From assembly GCA_937959275.1 (NCBI GenBank), contig CALGLU010000081.1, positions 1 to 64,000 on the forward strand: 64,000 nt of DNA. The letters run 5' to 3'. Below are positions 38,101-46,017 of the stretch, in pieces. Numbering within the stretch: position 1 is the stretch's first letter; the number at the start of each line of letters is the position of its first letter. The notes under the pieces are model-generated. The model was not told the origin of the DNA, made no database searches, and saw only the letters and a program-made list of their open reading frames with translations. The translations under genes were made by a program, and so were the position numbers. Source of the DNA: an uncultured Saprospiraceae bacterium (lineage in GTDB: Bacteria > Bacteroidota > Bacteroidia > Chitinophagales > Saprospiraceae).

Positions 38101-38188
38101 ATTAGAACAACTTAAGGATAGTGACTTGTTGTGGAAAGACTATTGCCATTCTATATTTAATTTAAAAGAATTTATACATCTGTTATGA
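35135..38188 (+). CDS. DUF1549/DUF1553 protein with cytochrome c domain
   Basis: A 1017-residue exported, membrane-anchored protein (N-terminal helix LTLIAIIGLIAYLAMGFW). A planctomycete-type cytochrome c domain carries a CxxCH heme site at Cys50-Cys53-His54 (CFVCHGNDP). The DUF1549 region follows (RRVSYILTGLPPTIEELDTY, YGERWARHWMDLVRYGES) and includes a second CxxCH (SCSRCHDHKFDPI). DUF1553 is at the C-terminus (TSRVMVNRIWHHVFGKGIV, RRLEAEAIRDGIL). These proteins abound in Planctomycetes and occur in some Bacteroidota; no reaction is established. The stop overlaps the start of the DUF1501 gene (ATGA), so the two are translationally coupled. Confidence 0.93.
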   Translation: MNRRGLTLIAIIGLIAYLAMGFWPDVDYGHDLPKTVDFNYHIRPILSQQCFVCHGNDPSSREADLRLDIEDGAKARLGHGGKAIVEGNINKSLLIERITSDDPKFMMPPPDSKKVMSPREIALLKKWIKQGAEWKEQWAFVTPQLPKVPLLNNNPSVSVAIDYFINDALEQKDLSIADQADRNTLIRRVSYILTGLPPTIEELDTYLNDESDSAYESMLDRYLASSGYGERWARHWMDLVRYGESMGHEGDFNISNAWEYRDYLIRAFNQDVPYDQFVLEHLAGDQITETRINPQDGYNESAIGTAYLFLGDGKHSPVNTREEESDKIDNMIEVTSKTFQALTVSCSRCHDHKFDPIPTADYYAMYGMFESTRLVPKPARMPVNRLSKADELMAVKSKIRSKVGDLLLTQLESTTQEDQRTAIQKYVAQIDKSQTIELDTSLQLLADFRAGDWEGWYTDGIAFGEHPAKGDFTIDKESKKLQELGSGFATSRHLALGVHGVLSSPNFTINKEYIAVRAAGQGGTVRIVIDNFQVIQAPLWGQLKANVDDPDWKTYILDVRLAKGRKAYLEFFSGSFERHVFDIQPDDYVDVQYAVAFSGEHDIKEKILAEQYHKEILTVEPRKAIEDWVRGESSMDQTKLVGALRQEWLPDVNTAQLSNEINQLSTLSTELYDSTHFIGMMEGEAIHSPVFNRGSFDDLSDENVPHRFLSVVSAGPDSFPQDGSGRLAWAESLVDPTNPLTSRVMVNRIWHHVFGKGIVETVDNFGLQGKMPTHPDLLNYLAITFIEEGWSIKGLIKQVLLSETFKQSSIASEENTETDPNNEMLHHYPVRRLEAEAIRDGILAAAGCLDRQMFGPSVPVHLTNFMTGRGRPRVSGPLDSYGRRSIYRSVRRNFIPPLMQTFDMPIPFSTFGKRNTTNVPAQSLALLNDPFIHEQAEYWAQNILSLESASLEERINTIYKRAFSREATQDEQRQAVQFLELQAAAHGSSLEQLKDSDLLWKDYCHSIFNLKEFIHLL

Positions 38189-39627
38189 GTCCAATCAATT
38201 ACTGTAAGCATAGGATGTCTAGGCGTGAGATGTTGACTCTCTCTCGCAATGGCTTTGGCTCTCTAGCTTTATTTGGATTGTTGAATCCTTCGGTAAGCCA
38301 AGCTGCAACTTACAAAGTAGCAGGAGGTATTGGTGGAGGGCAAATTCCACATTTCCCTCCCAAGGCAAAAAGTGTCATATTCCTATATATGGATGGCGGG
38401 GTGTCACAAGTTGATTCATTTGACTATAAGCCTTTGCTTGAAAAAGAAAATGGAAAAGACCCAAAATTTTCTGTCGATGCGACCCAATTTAATTCGAATG
38501 GGAAGTTGTTAAAGAGCTATTGGGACTTTAAGCAGTACGGGGATAGTGGGATGTGGTTTAGCAATCTGTTTCCGCACATAGCCACTTGTGCAGATGACAT
38601 CGCCATGATTAATTCGATGTATTCAGAATTTCCAGAACACACAAATGCCAACTATTATCTACACACCGGGATTGGGATTCAAGGGCGGCCGAGTATGGGG
38701 GCTTGGGTCACTTATGGCTTAGGATCTGAAAACGAACAGCTGCCAGGCTATGTGGTGTTAAATGGTGGACTCACTCCGCCGGGCGGCTTGGACAATTTTA
38801 AAAATGGCTTTTTGCCAGCTACGTATCAAGCTTCGGTTTTACGCCCGGGAGACACACCACTTGCTAATATTACACCATTAGAAGAGACATCCATTTTACA
38901 AGCTGAGAAGCTGAAGTTTATGAATATAATGGATCAAAGTTTACTGAATAGGATTGGAGATGTCGATCAAATAGAATCAACGATTTCTAATTATGAGTTA
39001 GCCTTTAAAATGCAGTCGTCCATTCCAGAACTTGCCGATCTATCTGGTGAGACAGCAGCTACTCAATCATTGTACGGACTGGACTCTGAAGATAAACATT
39101 GCCGCAGCTATGGAGCACAGTGCCTTCTCGCTAGACGACTTGTGGAGAGAGGCGTTCGGTTTATCGAGCTCACCTGTCCCAATGTCGGGCATGACCGCTG
39201 GGATCAACATGCTAATCTAAAAGAAGGGCACGAAGCGAATGCACATGCCGTCGATCAGCCCATAGCTGGATTATTAAAAGATCTCAAATCAAGAGGATTG
39301 TTAGAGTCAACTCTGGTTGTCTTCTCTGGAGAATTTGGCCGGACGCCCTTCGCGCAGAAAGGGAAAAAACCAGGCAGAGATCATAATCCTCAGGCCTTCA
39401 GTACTTGGTTTGCAGGTGCTGGCATTAAGGGTGGTGTCATTTATGGTAAGACAGATGAATATGGCTATAGAGCGATAGAAAACAGAACAAGCATTCACGA
39501 CCTGCATGCGACGATGCTTCATTTGATGGGGATCGATCATGTCAAGCAGACTTATCGATTTGGTGGCAGGGATATTCGCTTGACGGATGTGCATGGTCAT
39601 GTGGTTCATGGTATTTTGGACGCCTAG
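38185..39627 (+). CDS. DUF1501 protein, sulfatase-like fold, Tat signal
   Basis: A 480-residue protein whose N-terminus (MSRREMLTLSRNGFGSLALFGLL) has an SRREML twin-arginine-like signal, suggesting folded export. The body has DUF1501 features: SVIFLYMDGGVSQVDSFDYKP, FPEHTNANYYLHTG, AQCLLARRLVERGVRFIEL, VVFSGEFGRTPFAQ and RDHNPQAFSTWFAGAG. The fold belongs to the alkaline phosphatase/sulfatase group, but the substrate is unknown. It is coupled by a 4-base overlap to the DUF1549/DUF1553 cytochrome, its invariable partner in other genomes. No sulfatase-maturation gene is nearby. Confidence 0.93.
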   Translation: MSPINYCKHRMSRREMLTLSRNGFGSLALFGLLNPSVSQAATYKVAGGIGGGQIPHFPPKAKSVIFLYMDGGVSQVDSFDYKPLLEKENGKDPKFSVDATQFNSNGKLLKSYWDFKQYGDSGMWFSNLFPHIATCADDIAMINSMYSEFPEHTNANYYLHTGIGIQGRPSMGAWVTYGLGSENEQLPGYVVLNGGLTPPGGLDNFKNGFLPATYQASVLRPGDTPLANITPLEETSILQAEKLKFMNIMDQSLLNRIGDVDQIESTISNYELAFKMQSSIPELADLSGETAATQSLYGLDSEDKHCRSYGAQCLLARRLVERGVRFIELTCPNVGHDRWDQHANLKEGHEANAHAVDQPIAGLLKDLKSRGLLESTLVVFSGEFGRTPFAQKGKKPGRDHNPQAFSTWFAGAGIKGGVIYGKTDEYGYRAIENRTSIHDLHATMLHLMGIDHVKQTYRFGGRDIRLTDVHGHVVHGILDA

Positions 39628-39671
39628 TTATAGAGATTAAATATTGAGCTTAGCGCAATCTCCAATCTAAT

Positions 39672-39760
39672 AACCATCAGCTCACCAACCACTAATTACC
39701 CACTCCACAGAAATAAGCTTAAGTAAACTCCACTTAAAATAGGATTTCGCATATTTACAA
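39672..39760 (+). repeat. Upstream repeat shared with 49187-49282
   Basis: AACCATCAGCTCACCAAC opens the element, and the 20-base AGGATTTCGCATATTTACAA ends it at 39741-39760. The same ends recur, with a slightly different middle, at 49187-49282. It sits directly before the acyl-CoA dehydrogenase start at 39774, so it may influence its expression. Confidence 0.65.
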
Positions 39761-39773
39761 GACAATATCAATT

Positions 39774-40952
39774 ATGAATTCTAGAAGCGGCATATCCTAT
39801 TTTACTGATGAACATGATTTGTTTCGTCAGACCTTTAGAGATTTTTTAGAAAAGGAAGTCAAGCCTCATATTGATGAATGGGAAAAAGCAGGAGAGCTGC
39901 CGCGGAGCATTTATAAGAAGTTTGGGGAGATGGGCTTTTTTGGTATGACACATGAAGAGAAATATGGTGGCTCAGCTGGAGATATGTGGTATAATGTCAT
40001 CTTTGATGAAGAGCTCGCGAGAATGAATTCTGGAGGCTTTAGTGCTTCGATTGGTGCACATCCCATGTTGGCGATGACACATCTCAATCATGAAGGTACA
40101 GAGGAGCAAAAGCAGCGGTATTTAGTGCCGGGTATTAAAGGAGAGAAAGTTGGGTGTCTTGCCATTACCGAACGATTTGGAGGATCAGATGTGCAAGCCA
40201 TTAGAACGACTGCGGTTAAAGATGGTGATGATTATATTCTGAATGGTTCTAAGACATTTATTACGAATGGCGTGTTGAGTGATTTTCTGATTATCGTGGC
40301 GAAGACAGCGCCAGAGTTAAAAGCGAAAGGGATCAGTTTATTTATTGTCGATAGAGAGTCTGATGGGCTGAGTGCGACAGCGCTGGATAAACTCGGATGG
40401 CGAGCTTCGGATACGGGAGAGATTGCGATGGATAATGTGCGGGTGCCTGCATCTAATTTGTTAGGTCATGAAAATCATGGCTTCTTTTATATTATGCAGC
40501 ATTTTGTTTCGGAGAGATTAGCGATGGCGAATGGGGGCGTGGCGACGTCAGCTTACGCGATGGAGGTGACATTGAAGTATATGAATGAGCGGGAGGCATT
40601 TGGTAGAAAGATTAATAAATTTCAAGTCTTGCGTCACCATATAGCGCAGATGGCCTCTGAGATAGAAATGAATCGTCAGTTTTGCTACAGCTTATATGAC
40701 CGCTATCAAAATGGAGATTATCTGGTCAAAGAAGCATCGATGGCTAAGCTTGTTTGTACACAAATGGCAGATCGGGTAGTAACTCAATGTCTACAAATGT
40801 TTGGCGGTTATGGCTTTATGGAAGAGTATCCAATGGCGCGTATGTTTAGAGATACGCGGCTGGGCCAAATTGGGGGTGGGACCTCAGAGATTTTGTGTGA
40901 AATCATTTCTAAAATAATGATTGATAAAGAAGGTTATCAAGCGCCGAATTAG
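39774..40952 (+). CDS. Acyl-CoA dehydrogenase (first)
   Basis: A 392-residue FAD enzyme that introduces the alpha-beta double bond in an acyl-CoA and passes electrons to ETF. Family blocks are present: GCLAITERFGGSDVQAIRTT (FAD binding), FITNGVLSDF, LGWRASDTGEIAMDNVRVP, REAFGRKINKFQVLRHHIAQM and MFGGYGFMEEYPMARMFRDTR. The C-terminal loop reads IGGGTSEI and lacks the Glu of medium-chain enzymes. A Glu in helix G (AMEVTLKY) may be the base, as in long-chain or isovaleryl-CoA enzymes (inference). Substrate is unknown. It precedes the TetR gene, with a 573-bp gap between. Confidence 0.93.
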   Translation: MNSRSGISYFTDEHDLFRQTFRDFLEKEVKPHIDEWEKAGELPRSIYKKFGEMGFFGMTHEEKYGGSAGDMWYNVIFDEELARMNSGGFSASIGAHPMLAMTHLNHEGTEEQKQRYLVPGIKGEKVGCLAITERFGGSDVQAIRTTAVKDGDDYILNGSKTFITNGVLSDFLIIVAKTAPELKAKGISLFIVDRESDGLSATALDKLGWRASDTGEIAMDNVRVPASNLLGHENHGFFYIMQHFVSERLAMANGGVATSAYAMEVTLKYMNEREAFGRKINKFQVLRHHIAQMASEIEMNRQFCYSLYDRYQNGDYLVKEASMAKLVCTQMADRVVTQCLQMFGGYGFMEEYPMARMFRDTRLGQIGGGTSEILCEIISKIMIDKEGYQAPN

Positions 40953-41442
40953 AATCATTTTAAAATACTCAAGAAGAATGATAACTTAGTAGTCCGACAA
41001 CCCAGTGCGGGATTCTAATATTAATCACGATAATCGGAATTGAAATAGCTCCAGAATAGCGACACTATAAAAGTCCAGTATGCTTTTTCTGGTTTTATAA
41101 AAGAGGCATCGAGGAGAAGCTCCAGAGAAGTGACACCTGATTTAGCTAGTTTGCAAATGTTGGAAATAATTTATAATAATTCATCTCGAGTTATCTAGAA
41201 TCAAGATTTGACACTTTGCACATCCCCCTTGTAATAATTTTAATTCAAGTTTGATAAAGGTCGTTCTTTCAGGACTCCATTTATTTTGCAATTTACGTTA
41301 GCTATTGAGTGATAATGTACATAAGGGCTGATTTATTTAACCAGTTGGCCTAAGAGTTAAACATCCTTGAAACAAGGCTTTTATGACCATTGCTAAGGTC
41401 TTTTCATAATTTTTTATATTTAAACTAAAATAGTTAATAGAA
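40953..41442. other. Intergenic region with a short direct repeat
   Basis: AGCTCCAGAATAGCGACAC (41047-41065) and AGCTCCAGAGAAGTGACAC (41118-41136) are near-identical 19-base direct repeats about 71 bases apart. They look like a degenerate dispersed repeat of the phylum. No gene is evident in this stretch. Confidence 0.5.
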
Positions 41443-41483
41443 TTAGTCGAAATAGACTAAATTGTGAAAATGTAATATTCACA
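41443..41483. promoter_or_regulatory. Two palindromes upstream of tetR
   Basis: TTAGTC-GAAATA-GACTAA (41443-41460) has perfect 6-base arms, and TGTGAA-N9-TTCACA (41463-41483) follows directly. They lie 43-83 bp before the TetR start. TetR proteins bind such palindromes, often autoregulating. The second also looks CRP-like in its TGTGA/TCACA ends, but its spacing is longer. The operator role is an inference. Confidence 0.5.
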
Positions 41484-41525
41484 TGTTTCAACTCTAGCAA
41501 AACATTTCTTTAGATTGACGGATCC

Positions 41526-42182
41526 ATGAAGACCAAAGAAAAAATACTACGCGCCTCCATAAAGCTCTTTAATGAAAATGGATTTGGTGCAGTCAATTTA
41601 GAAGAACTGGCACAAGTACTTGAGATCAGTAGAGGAAATTTGACCTATCATTTCAAAAACAAAAATGATCTCTTAGAAGTGATTATTCAAGAAATGTGGG
41701 AAAAGATTGCCGCGGAAAAAGAAAAAACATTACAAGTGCCTTCATTTCAGAATATGCATAACCAGACTCAGATGTATCACAGTTTTCAAAATGAATATGC
41801 CTTTGTTTTTTTAGATATACACGTTCAGAATCATCCTTTAGTTAAAGACCAATTTAAAGCGATGATTGAAAAGACTATAAACGATTTCTATAAAATGATT
41901 GCTATGGGAATACAAATTGGAACGGTTAAAAAAGAAACAATTCCCGGTACATATCGGAGCTTGGCTTTATCCGTTTGGATGGTAAGTTTCTATTGGTTGT
42001 CACAACAAACGACAAGAGATAAGACGAATGCGAAAGAGGGTGAAAAAGTTATGTGGGGTTTGATTTTGCCGCATTTGACACGCAAAGGAGTCACTGGTTT
42101 TAAAGACTATTTTGGCGAAGCTTTTTATGAGAAATTAGGGGATCCTTTTGATGTCAATAAGCATGCTTTAATAAAGTTTTAA
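41526..42182 (+). CDS. TetR-family transcriptional regulator
   Basis: A 218-residue regulator. The N-terminal helix-turn-helix is ILRASIKLFNENGFGAVNL ... ISRGNLTYHFKNKNDLLEVI, with the NLTYHFKNK recognition turn. The helical C-terminal ligand domain is diverse, as usual. Its position between two acyl-CoA dehydrogenase genes, with a ligase and a thiolase-hydratase fusion downstream, suggests repression of acyl-CoA catabolism relieved by an acyl-CoA, as for FadR- or PsrA-like TetR proteins (inference). Palindromes at 41443-41483 are candidate binding sites. Confidence 0.9.
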   Translation: MKTKEKILRASIKLFNENGFGAVNLEELAQVLEISRGNLTYHFKNKNDLLEVIIQEMWEKIAAEKEKTLQVPSFQNMHNQTQMYHSFQNEYAFVFLDIHVQNHPLVKDQFKAMIEKTINDFYKMIAMGIQIGTVKKETIPGTYRSLALSVWMVSFYWLSQQTTRDKTNAKEGEKVMWGLILPHLTRKGVTGFKDYFGEAFYEKLGDPFDVNKHALIKF

Positions 42183-42252
42183 AGATAATAATTTATATAA
42201 AAAATAGGAAAATAATCTCTTGCTGTCCTAAAGAATTTTAATACTAAAATAA

Positions 42253-43416
42253 ATGAATAAAATTTTCTTTACCGAAGAACATGAATTATTTCGTCAAAGC
42301 TTAAGGGCCTTTTTAAATAAAGAAGTGCGTCCCAATATAGAGCAATGGGAAGCTGATGAAGAAATACCCAGATCCATATATAAACGTTTTGGTGAAATGG
42401 GATTCATGGGCGTCACCTATCCCGAAAAATATGGAGGTATGGGTTTGGATACTTTCTTCTCTGTCGTATATACTGAAGAAATGATCAAAATGAATTCCAG
42501 TGGTTTTAATACATCCATAGGTGCACATGCAGGTTTAGCTTTAGCACATATAAATGGTGAAGGTTCAGAGGATCAAAAGCAAAACTATTTGACTCCAGGG
42601 CTGGCAGGTAAACGTATTGGATGTTTAGCAATCACAGAACCTAGCGGCGGATCAGATGTGGCCTCCATTAGCACAAAAGCAAGTAGAGATGGTGATCACT
42701 TTATTATAAATGGATCGAAGACATTTATTTCTAATGGTGTATTGAGCGATTATATTGTTGCTGCAGTTCGTACTGGAGGTCCAGGTGCTAAAGGTCTTAG
42801 TATGGTCATCATTGATCGTGAAACACCAGGAGTCAGTGCCACTAAATTAAAAAAGATGGGTTGGCATGCTTCTGACACAGGAGAAATAGCTTTTGACAAC
42901 GTGCGGATTCCAGATAGTCAATTATTAGGCGAAGAGAACAAAGGCTTCTTTTATATTATGCAACATTTCGCTTCAGAGCGATTAGGAATGGCGCTAATAG
43001 CTGTGTCACAAGCTCAATTAGCCCTTGATTTAGCCATTGACTATATGGCCGAACGGGAAGTATTTGGAAGAACAATTGATAAATTTCAAGTCTTACGGCA
43101 TCGAATAGCTCAACTGTCCAGCGAAGTTACTTCAGCGCGCGCTTTTGTATATCTTCTGTATAAACAATATAGTGAAGGAGATTACATCATCAAGGAAGCT
43201 GCCATGGCCAAGTTAGTGACAACGCAATTGAGTGATAAAGTATGCTATGAATGTATGAGACTTTTTGGCGGCTATGGCTACATGGAAAGTTATCCAATGG
43301 CACGCTTGTTACGAGACAGCCAATTAGGAACGATCGGTGGAGGTACTTCAGAAGTGTTGTGTGAGATTATTTCTAAAATGATTATTGATACTAAAGAATA
43401 TAAGGCGGTTATTTGA
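42253..43416 (+). CDS. Acyl-CoA dehydrogenase (second)
   Basis: A 387-residue paralogue of the 39774 gene, with the same blocks: CLAITEPSGGSDVASISTKA, TFISNGVLSDYIVAAV, KMGWHASDTGEIAFDNVRIP, REVFGRTIDKFQVLRHRIAQ and LFGGYGYMESYPMARLLRDSQ. The C-terminal loop again reads IGGGTSEV without the Glu of medium-chain enzymes, and the helix G position is Asp (LALDLAIDY) rather than the Glu of its paralogue. Two closely related dehydrogenases with different putative bases suggest different acyl substrates (inference). The gene is 70 bp after tetR. Confidence 0.93.
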   Translation: MNKIFFTEEHELFRQSLRAFLNKEVRPNIEQWEADEEIPRSIYKRFGEMGFMGVTYPEKYGGMGLDTFFSVVYTEEMIKMNSSGFNTSIGAHAGLALAHINGEGSEDQKQNYLTPGLAGKRIGCLAITEPSGGSDVASISTKASRDGDHFIINGSKTFISNGVLSDYIVAAVRTGGPGAKGLSMVIIDRETPGVSATKLKKMGWHASDTGEIAFDNVRIPDSQLLGEENKGFFYIMQHFASERLGMALIAVSQAQLALDLAIDYMAEREVFGRTIDKFQVLRHRIAQLSSEVTSARAFVYLLYKQYSEGDYIIKEAAMAKLVTTQLSDKVCYECMRLFGGYGYMESYPMARLLRDSQLGTIGGGTSEVLCEIISKMIIDTKEYKAVI

Positions 43417-43420
43417 GAAA

Positions 43421-43585
43421 GTAGAGAGGAGTGGATGGGAGGAGTGAGTAAAGAGGAGTGAGTGAAGAGGATCATTGGTTATCAGAAAACGCTTGTTAAG
43501 AGGTGAGGAGTGAACTGTGAGGAGAGAGTTTTTTGACCCTTCTCCTCACACCTCACACCTCATACCTGAAAGCTCACCCCTCTCA
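43421..43585. repeat. Inverted purine/pyrimidine arrays
   Basis: A purine-rich array of GAGGAGTGAG-type units (43421-43528) is followed, after a T-run, by a pyrimidine-rich array (43541-43585) of CTCCTCACACCTCACACCTC-like units. The latter is the inverted counterpart. The arrangement resembles the inverted octamer arrays around the four-helix-bundle gene, but without a gene inside. Confidence 0.55.
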
Positions 43586-43595
43586 ACTAAAAAAA

Positions 43596-45968
43596 ATGAC
43601 AAACATTAAAAATAATACACCAATCATCATAGGAGTCGGTCAAGCATCCGAACTCGTTCCTGAAGATGTTTCAACCGCTTCATCTCATGCTGATCTTGCG
43701 GCGAAAGCAGCCAAACTGGCTTTGCAAGATGCGAAGACCGATTCATTCGTTAAGGAAATAGATGTCATCGCTGCTGTGAAAACATTTGCAGATTCTTCTC
43801 CTCAACATCAAGCGAAAACAGGACGAACTAATAATTTTCCACGCTCGATAGCTCAGAGAATTCAAGCAAACCCAAAGACTGCAATTTATGATTCAGTGGG
43901 AGGGCATTCGCCGCAAAAGCTAGTTTCAGAGTTTGCAGAAAAATTAGCTGCTGGAGAATGTGAATTAGTCTTGTTAGCTGGTGGTGAAGCAATTGCAAAT
44001 GCAAAAGCTGCTAAAAAACAAGAGAAACAATTGGATTGGTCTGAAACTATTGAGGGACAATTGGAAGACCGAGGACGAAGTGGAGCTAAATTAATTACAA
44101 GTGTAGAAATTTCACATCGAATCATGCTGCCTATGCAATTTTATGCCTTGATGGAAAATGCCAGACGTGCATCCCTGCAACAAGATATGGAAGGCTATGC
44201 GCAGGACATGGGAGAACACATGAGTGAACTTTCAAAAGTCGCTAAGGACAATCCTTATGCAGTTGACCAAACGGTTTATGATAGTGAAGAATTGGTCACA
44301 TCAAGCAAAGAAAATCCACTAATTATCATTCCATACACAAAAAGACTTATTGCAAAAGACAGAGTTAATCAAGGAGCAGCAGTCCTCATGACGACAGTCG
44401 GTAAAGCCAGAGAGCTGGGAATAGATAAAAGCAAATGGGTGTACTTACATGGCTATGCCAATACACATGAAAGCGTATTGTTAGAGCGGCCTGAACTTGG
44501 TCGTTCAGCTGGGATGGAACAAGCACTTATAGGCGCATTGCAACATGCAAAAAAGGAAAGTAAGGACATTCAACATTTTGATATTTATAGTTGTTTCCCA
44601 ATTGTTCTTGGTGAGGCCAAACGGATTTTGGATATTGGAAAGAATGATACACGATCAATGACTCAAACTGGAGGCTTGCCTTTCTTTGGAGGACCAGGAA
44701 ACAATTACAGTATGCATGCCATCGCTGCATTAGTTGAGAATTTGCGAAAAGACAGGAATAGTTTTGGCTTGGTGTATGCCAATGGTGGTTGGATGTCTAA
44801 GCATGCAGTAGGGATATATTCTGCTCAAGTATTTGAAGACGAATGGCAATCTCAAGACAGTGGCCCATTCCAAGCCGCAGTGGACGAAGGTCCTAAAGTG
44901 AAAATAAATCGGCGCCCTCGTGGGGAAGCGATTTTAGAAACATATACAGTTCATTATTTTAAGGGCTTTCCTTTAAAAGCTATTATTGTAGGTCGTCTAA
45001 AAGATAGTGGTGAACGGTTTTACGCAACGACAGTCATGGCTGATTCGGAGACTGTCCAAGCCTTGGCGAATAAGGATTTAATTGGCTCTACTATTTTTGT
45101 AGAATATGATCCAAAAGGAAATCGTTTTGCATTTAAAAAAGAAGATTTGGCAAAATACCGCCCCAAGATAATAGACACATTTAAGGAAACGTATAATTTC
45201 TGTGAAGTAGAACGAGATGGTTGGATACTTAAAGTGACCATCAATCGTCCAGAAGTTCGAAACGCATTGCATCCTCCTGCCAATGAAGAATTGGTCGGTA
45301 TTTTTAATGCCTTTGAGAAAGACGAGAATCTAAGAGTCGCTATATTGACTGGAGTTGGCGATCAATCTTTTTCAGCAGGAAATGACCTCAAATATATGGC
45401 AGCAGGAAATCCAATGTATATCCCTACAATGGGATTTGCAGGCTTGACAGGTCGCGCTAATCGCATCAAGCCAGTGATTGCAGCAGTTAATGGGTTGGCA
45501 CTGGGAGGCGGGTTGGAGATTGCTATGGCTTGCGATATAATTGTAGCAGCAGATCATGCTAAATTTGGATTGCCGGAAGTAAAGGTAGGTTTGTTTGCAG
45601 GAGCGGGAGGCGTTCAAAGATTGCCAAGACAAATTGGCAAAAAAGCAGCGATGGAAATGCTGCTGACTGGAAAAGCGATTGATTGCACTAAAGCTTTGGA
45701 GCTAGGACTCATTAATTATGCAGTCCCAACAAAAGACTTAATGAAAAAAGCAGAGGAGTTGGCTTATCTCATCACCCAAGCTTCACCAAGTGCCATTCAA
45801 AACACAATGCTGCTTATGCATCAAACAGCAAGCTATGCTAGTGAGGAGGAGGCAGTATCTACCCCTCACGAAATATTTGACAATTTACTAAACAGCAATG
45901 ACTTTTGGGAAGGCTCGCGGGCTTTTGCAGAAAAACGAAAACCAAAGTGGACTATAAAAGACCATTAA
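43596..45968 (+). CDS. Thiolase-like / enoyl-CoA hydratase fusion
   Basis: A 790-residue fusion from the ATG at 43596; an earlier in-frame ATG at 43533 lies in repeat sequence. Residues ~1-430 are a thiolase-like domain of the type 1 (TLP1) group. It has SVGGHSPQ (S100-Q107) where thiolases carry their nucleophilic Cys motif, so it probably lacks thiolase activity. Residues ~430-525 match the extra C-terminal OB-like domain of TLP1 (RPRGEAILETYTVHYFKGFP). Residues ~530-790 form an enoyl-CoA hydratase with both catalytic glutamates (GGGLEIAMACDII, LPEVKVGLFAGAGG). It probably hydrates an enoyl-CoA; the thiolase half may bind acyl-CoA. It is followed by the ligase gene, 49 bp later. Confidence 0.88.
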   Translation: MTNIKNNTPIIIGVGQASELVPEDVSTASSHADLAAKAAKLALQDAKTDSFVKEIDVIAAVKTFADSSPQHQAKTGRTNNFPRSIAQRIQANPKTAIYDSVGGHSPQKLVSEFAEKLAAGECELVLLAGGEAIANAKAAKKQEKQLDWSETIEGQLEDRGRSGAKLITSVEISHRIMLPMQFYALMENARRASLQQDMEGYAQDMGEHMSELSKVAKDNPYAVDQTVYDSEELVTSSKENPLIIIPYTKRLIAKDRVNQGAAVLMTTVGKARELGIDKSKWVYLHGYANTHESVLLERPELGRSAGMEQALIGALQHAKKESKDIQHFDIYSCFPIVLGEAKRILDIGKNDTRSMTQTGGLPFFGGPGNNYSMHAIAALVENLRKDRNSFGLVYANGGWMSKHAVGIYSAQVFEDEWQSQDSGPFQAAVDEGPKVKINRRPRGEAILETYTVHYFKGFPLKAIIVGRLKDSGERFYATTVMADSETVQALANKDLIGSTIFVEYDPKGNRFAFKKEDLAKYRPKIIDTFKETYNFCEVERDGWILKVTINRPEVRNALHPPANEELVGIFNAFEKDENLRVAILTGVGDQSFSAGNDLKYMAAGNPMYIPTMGFAGLTGRANRIKPVIAAVNGLALGGGLEIAMACDIIVAADHAKFGLPEVKVGLFAGAGGVQRLPRQIGKKAAMEMLLTGKAIDCTKALELGLINYAVPTKDLMKKAEELAYLITQASPSAIQNTMLLMHQTASYASEEEAVSTPHEIFDNLLNSNDFWEGSRAFAEKRKPKWTIKDH

Positions 45969-46017
45969 AAAAATATCCCAATCATGATAATTCATTCAAA
46001 ATATAAACTTCATATTA

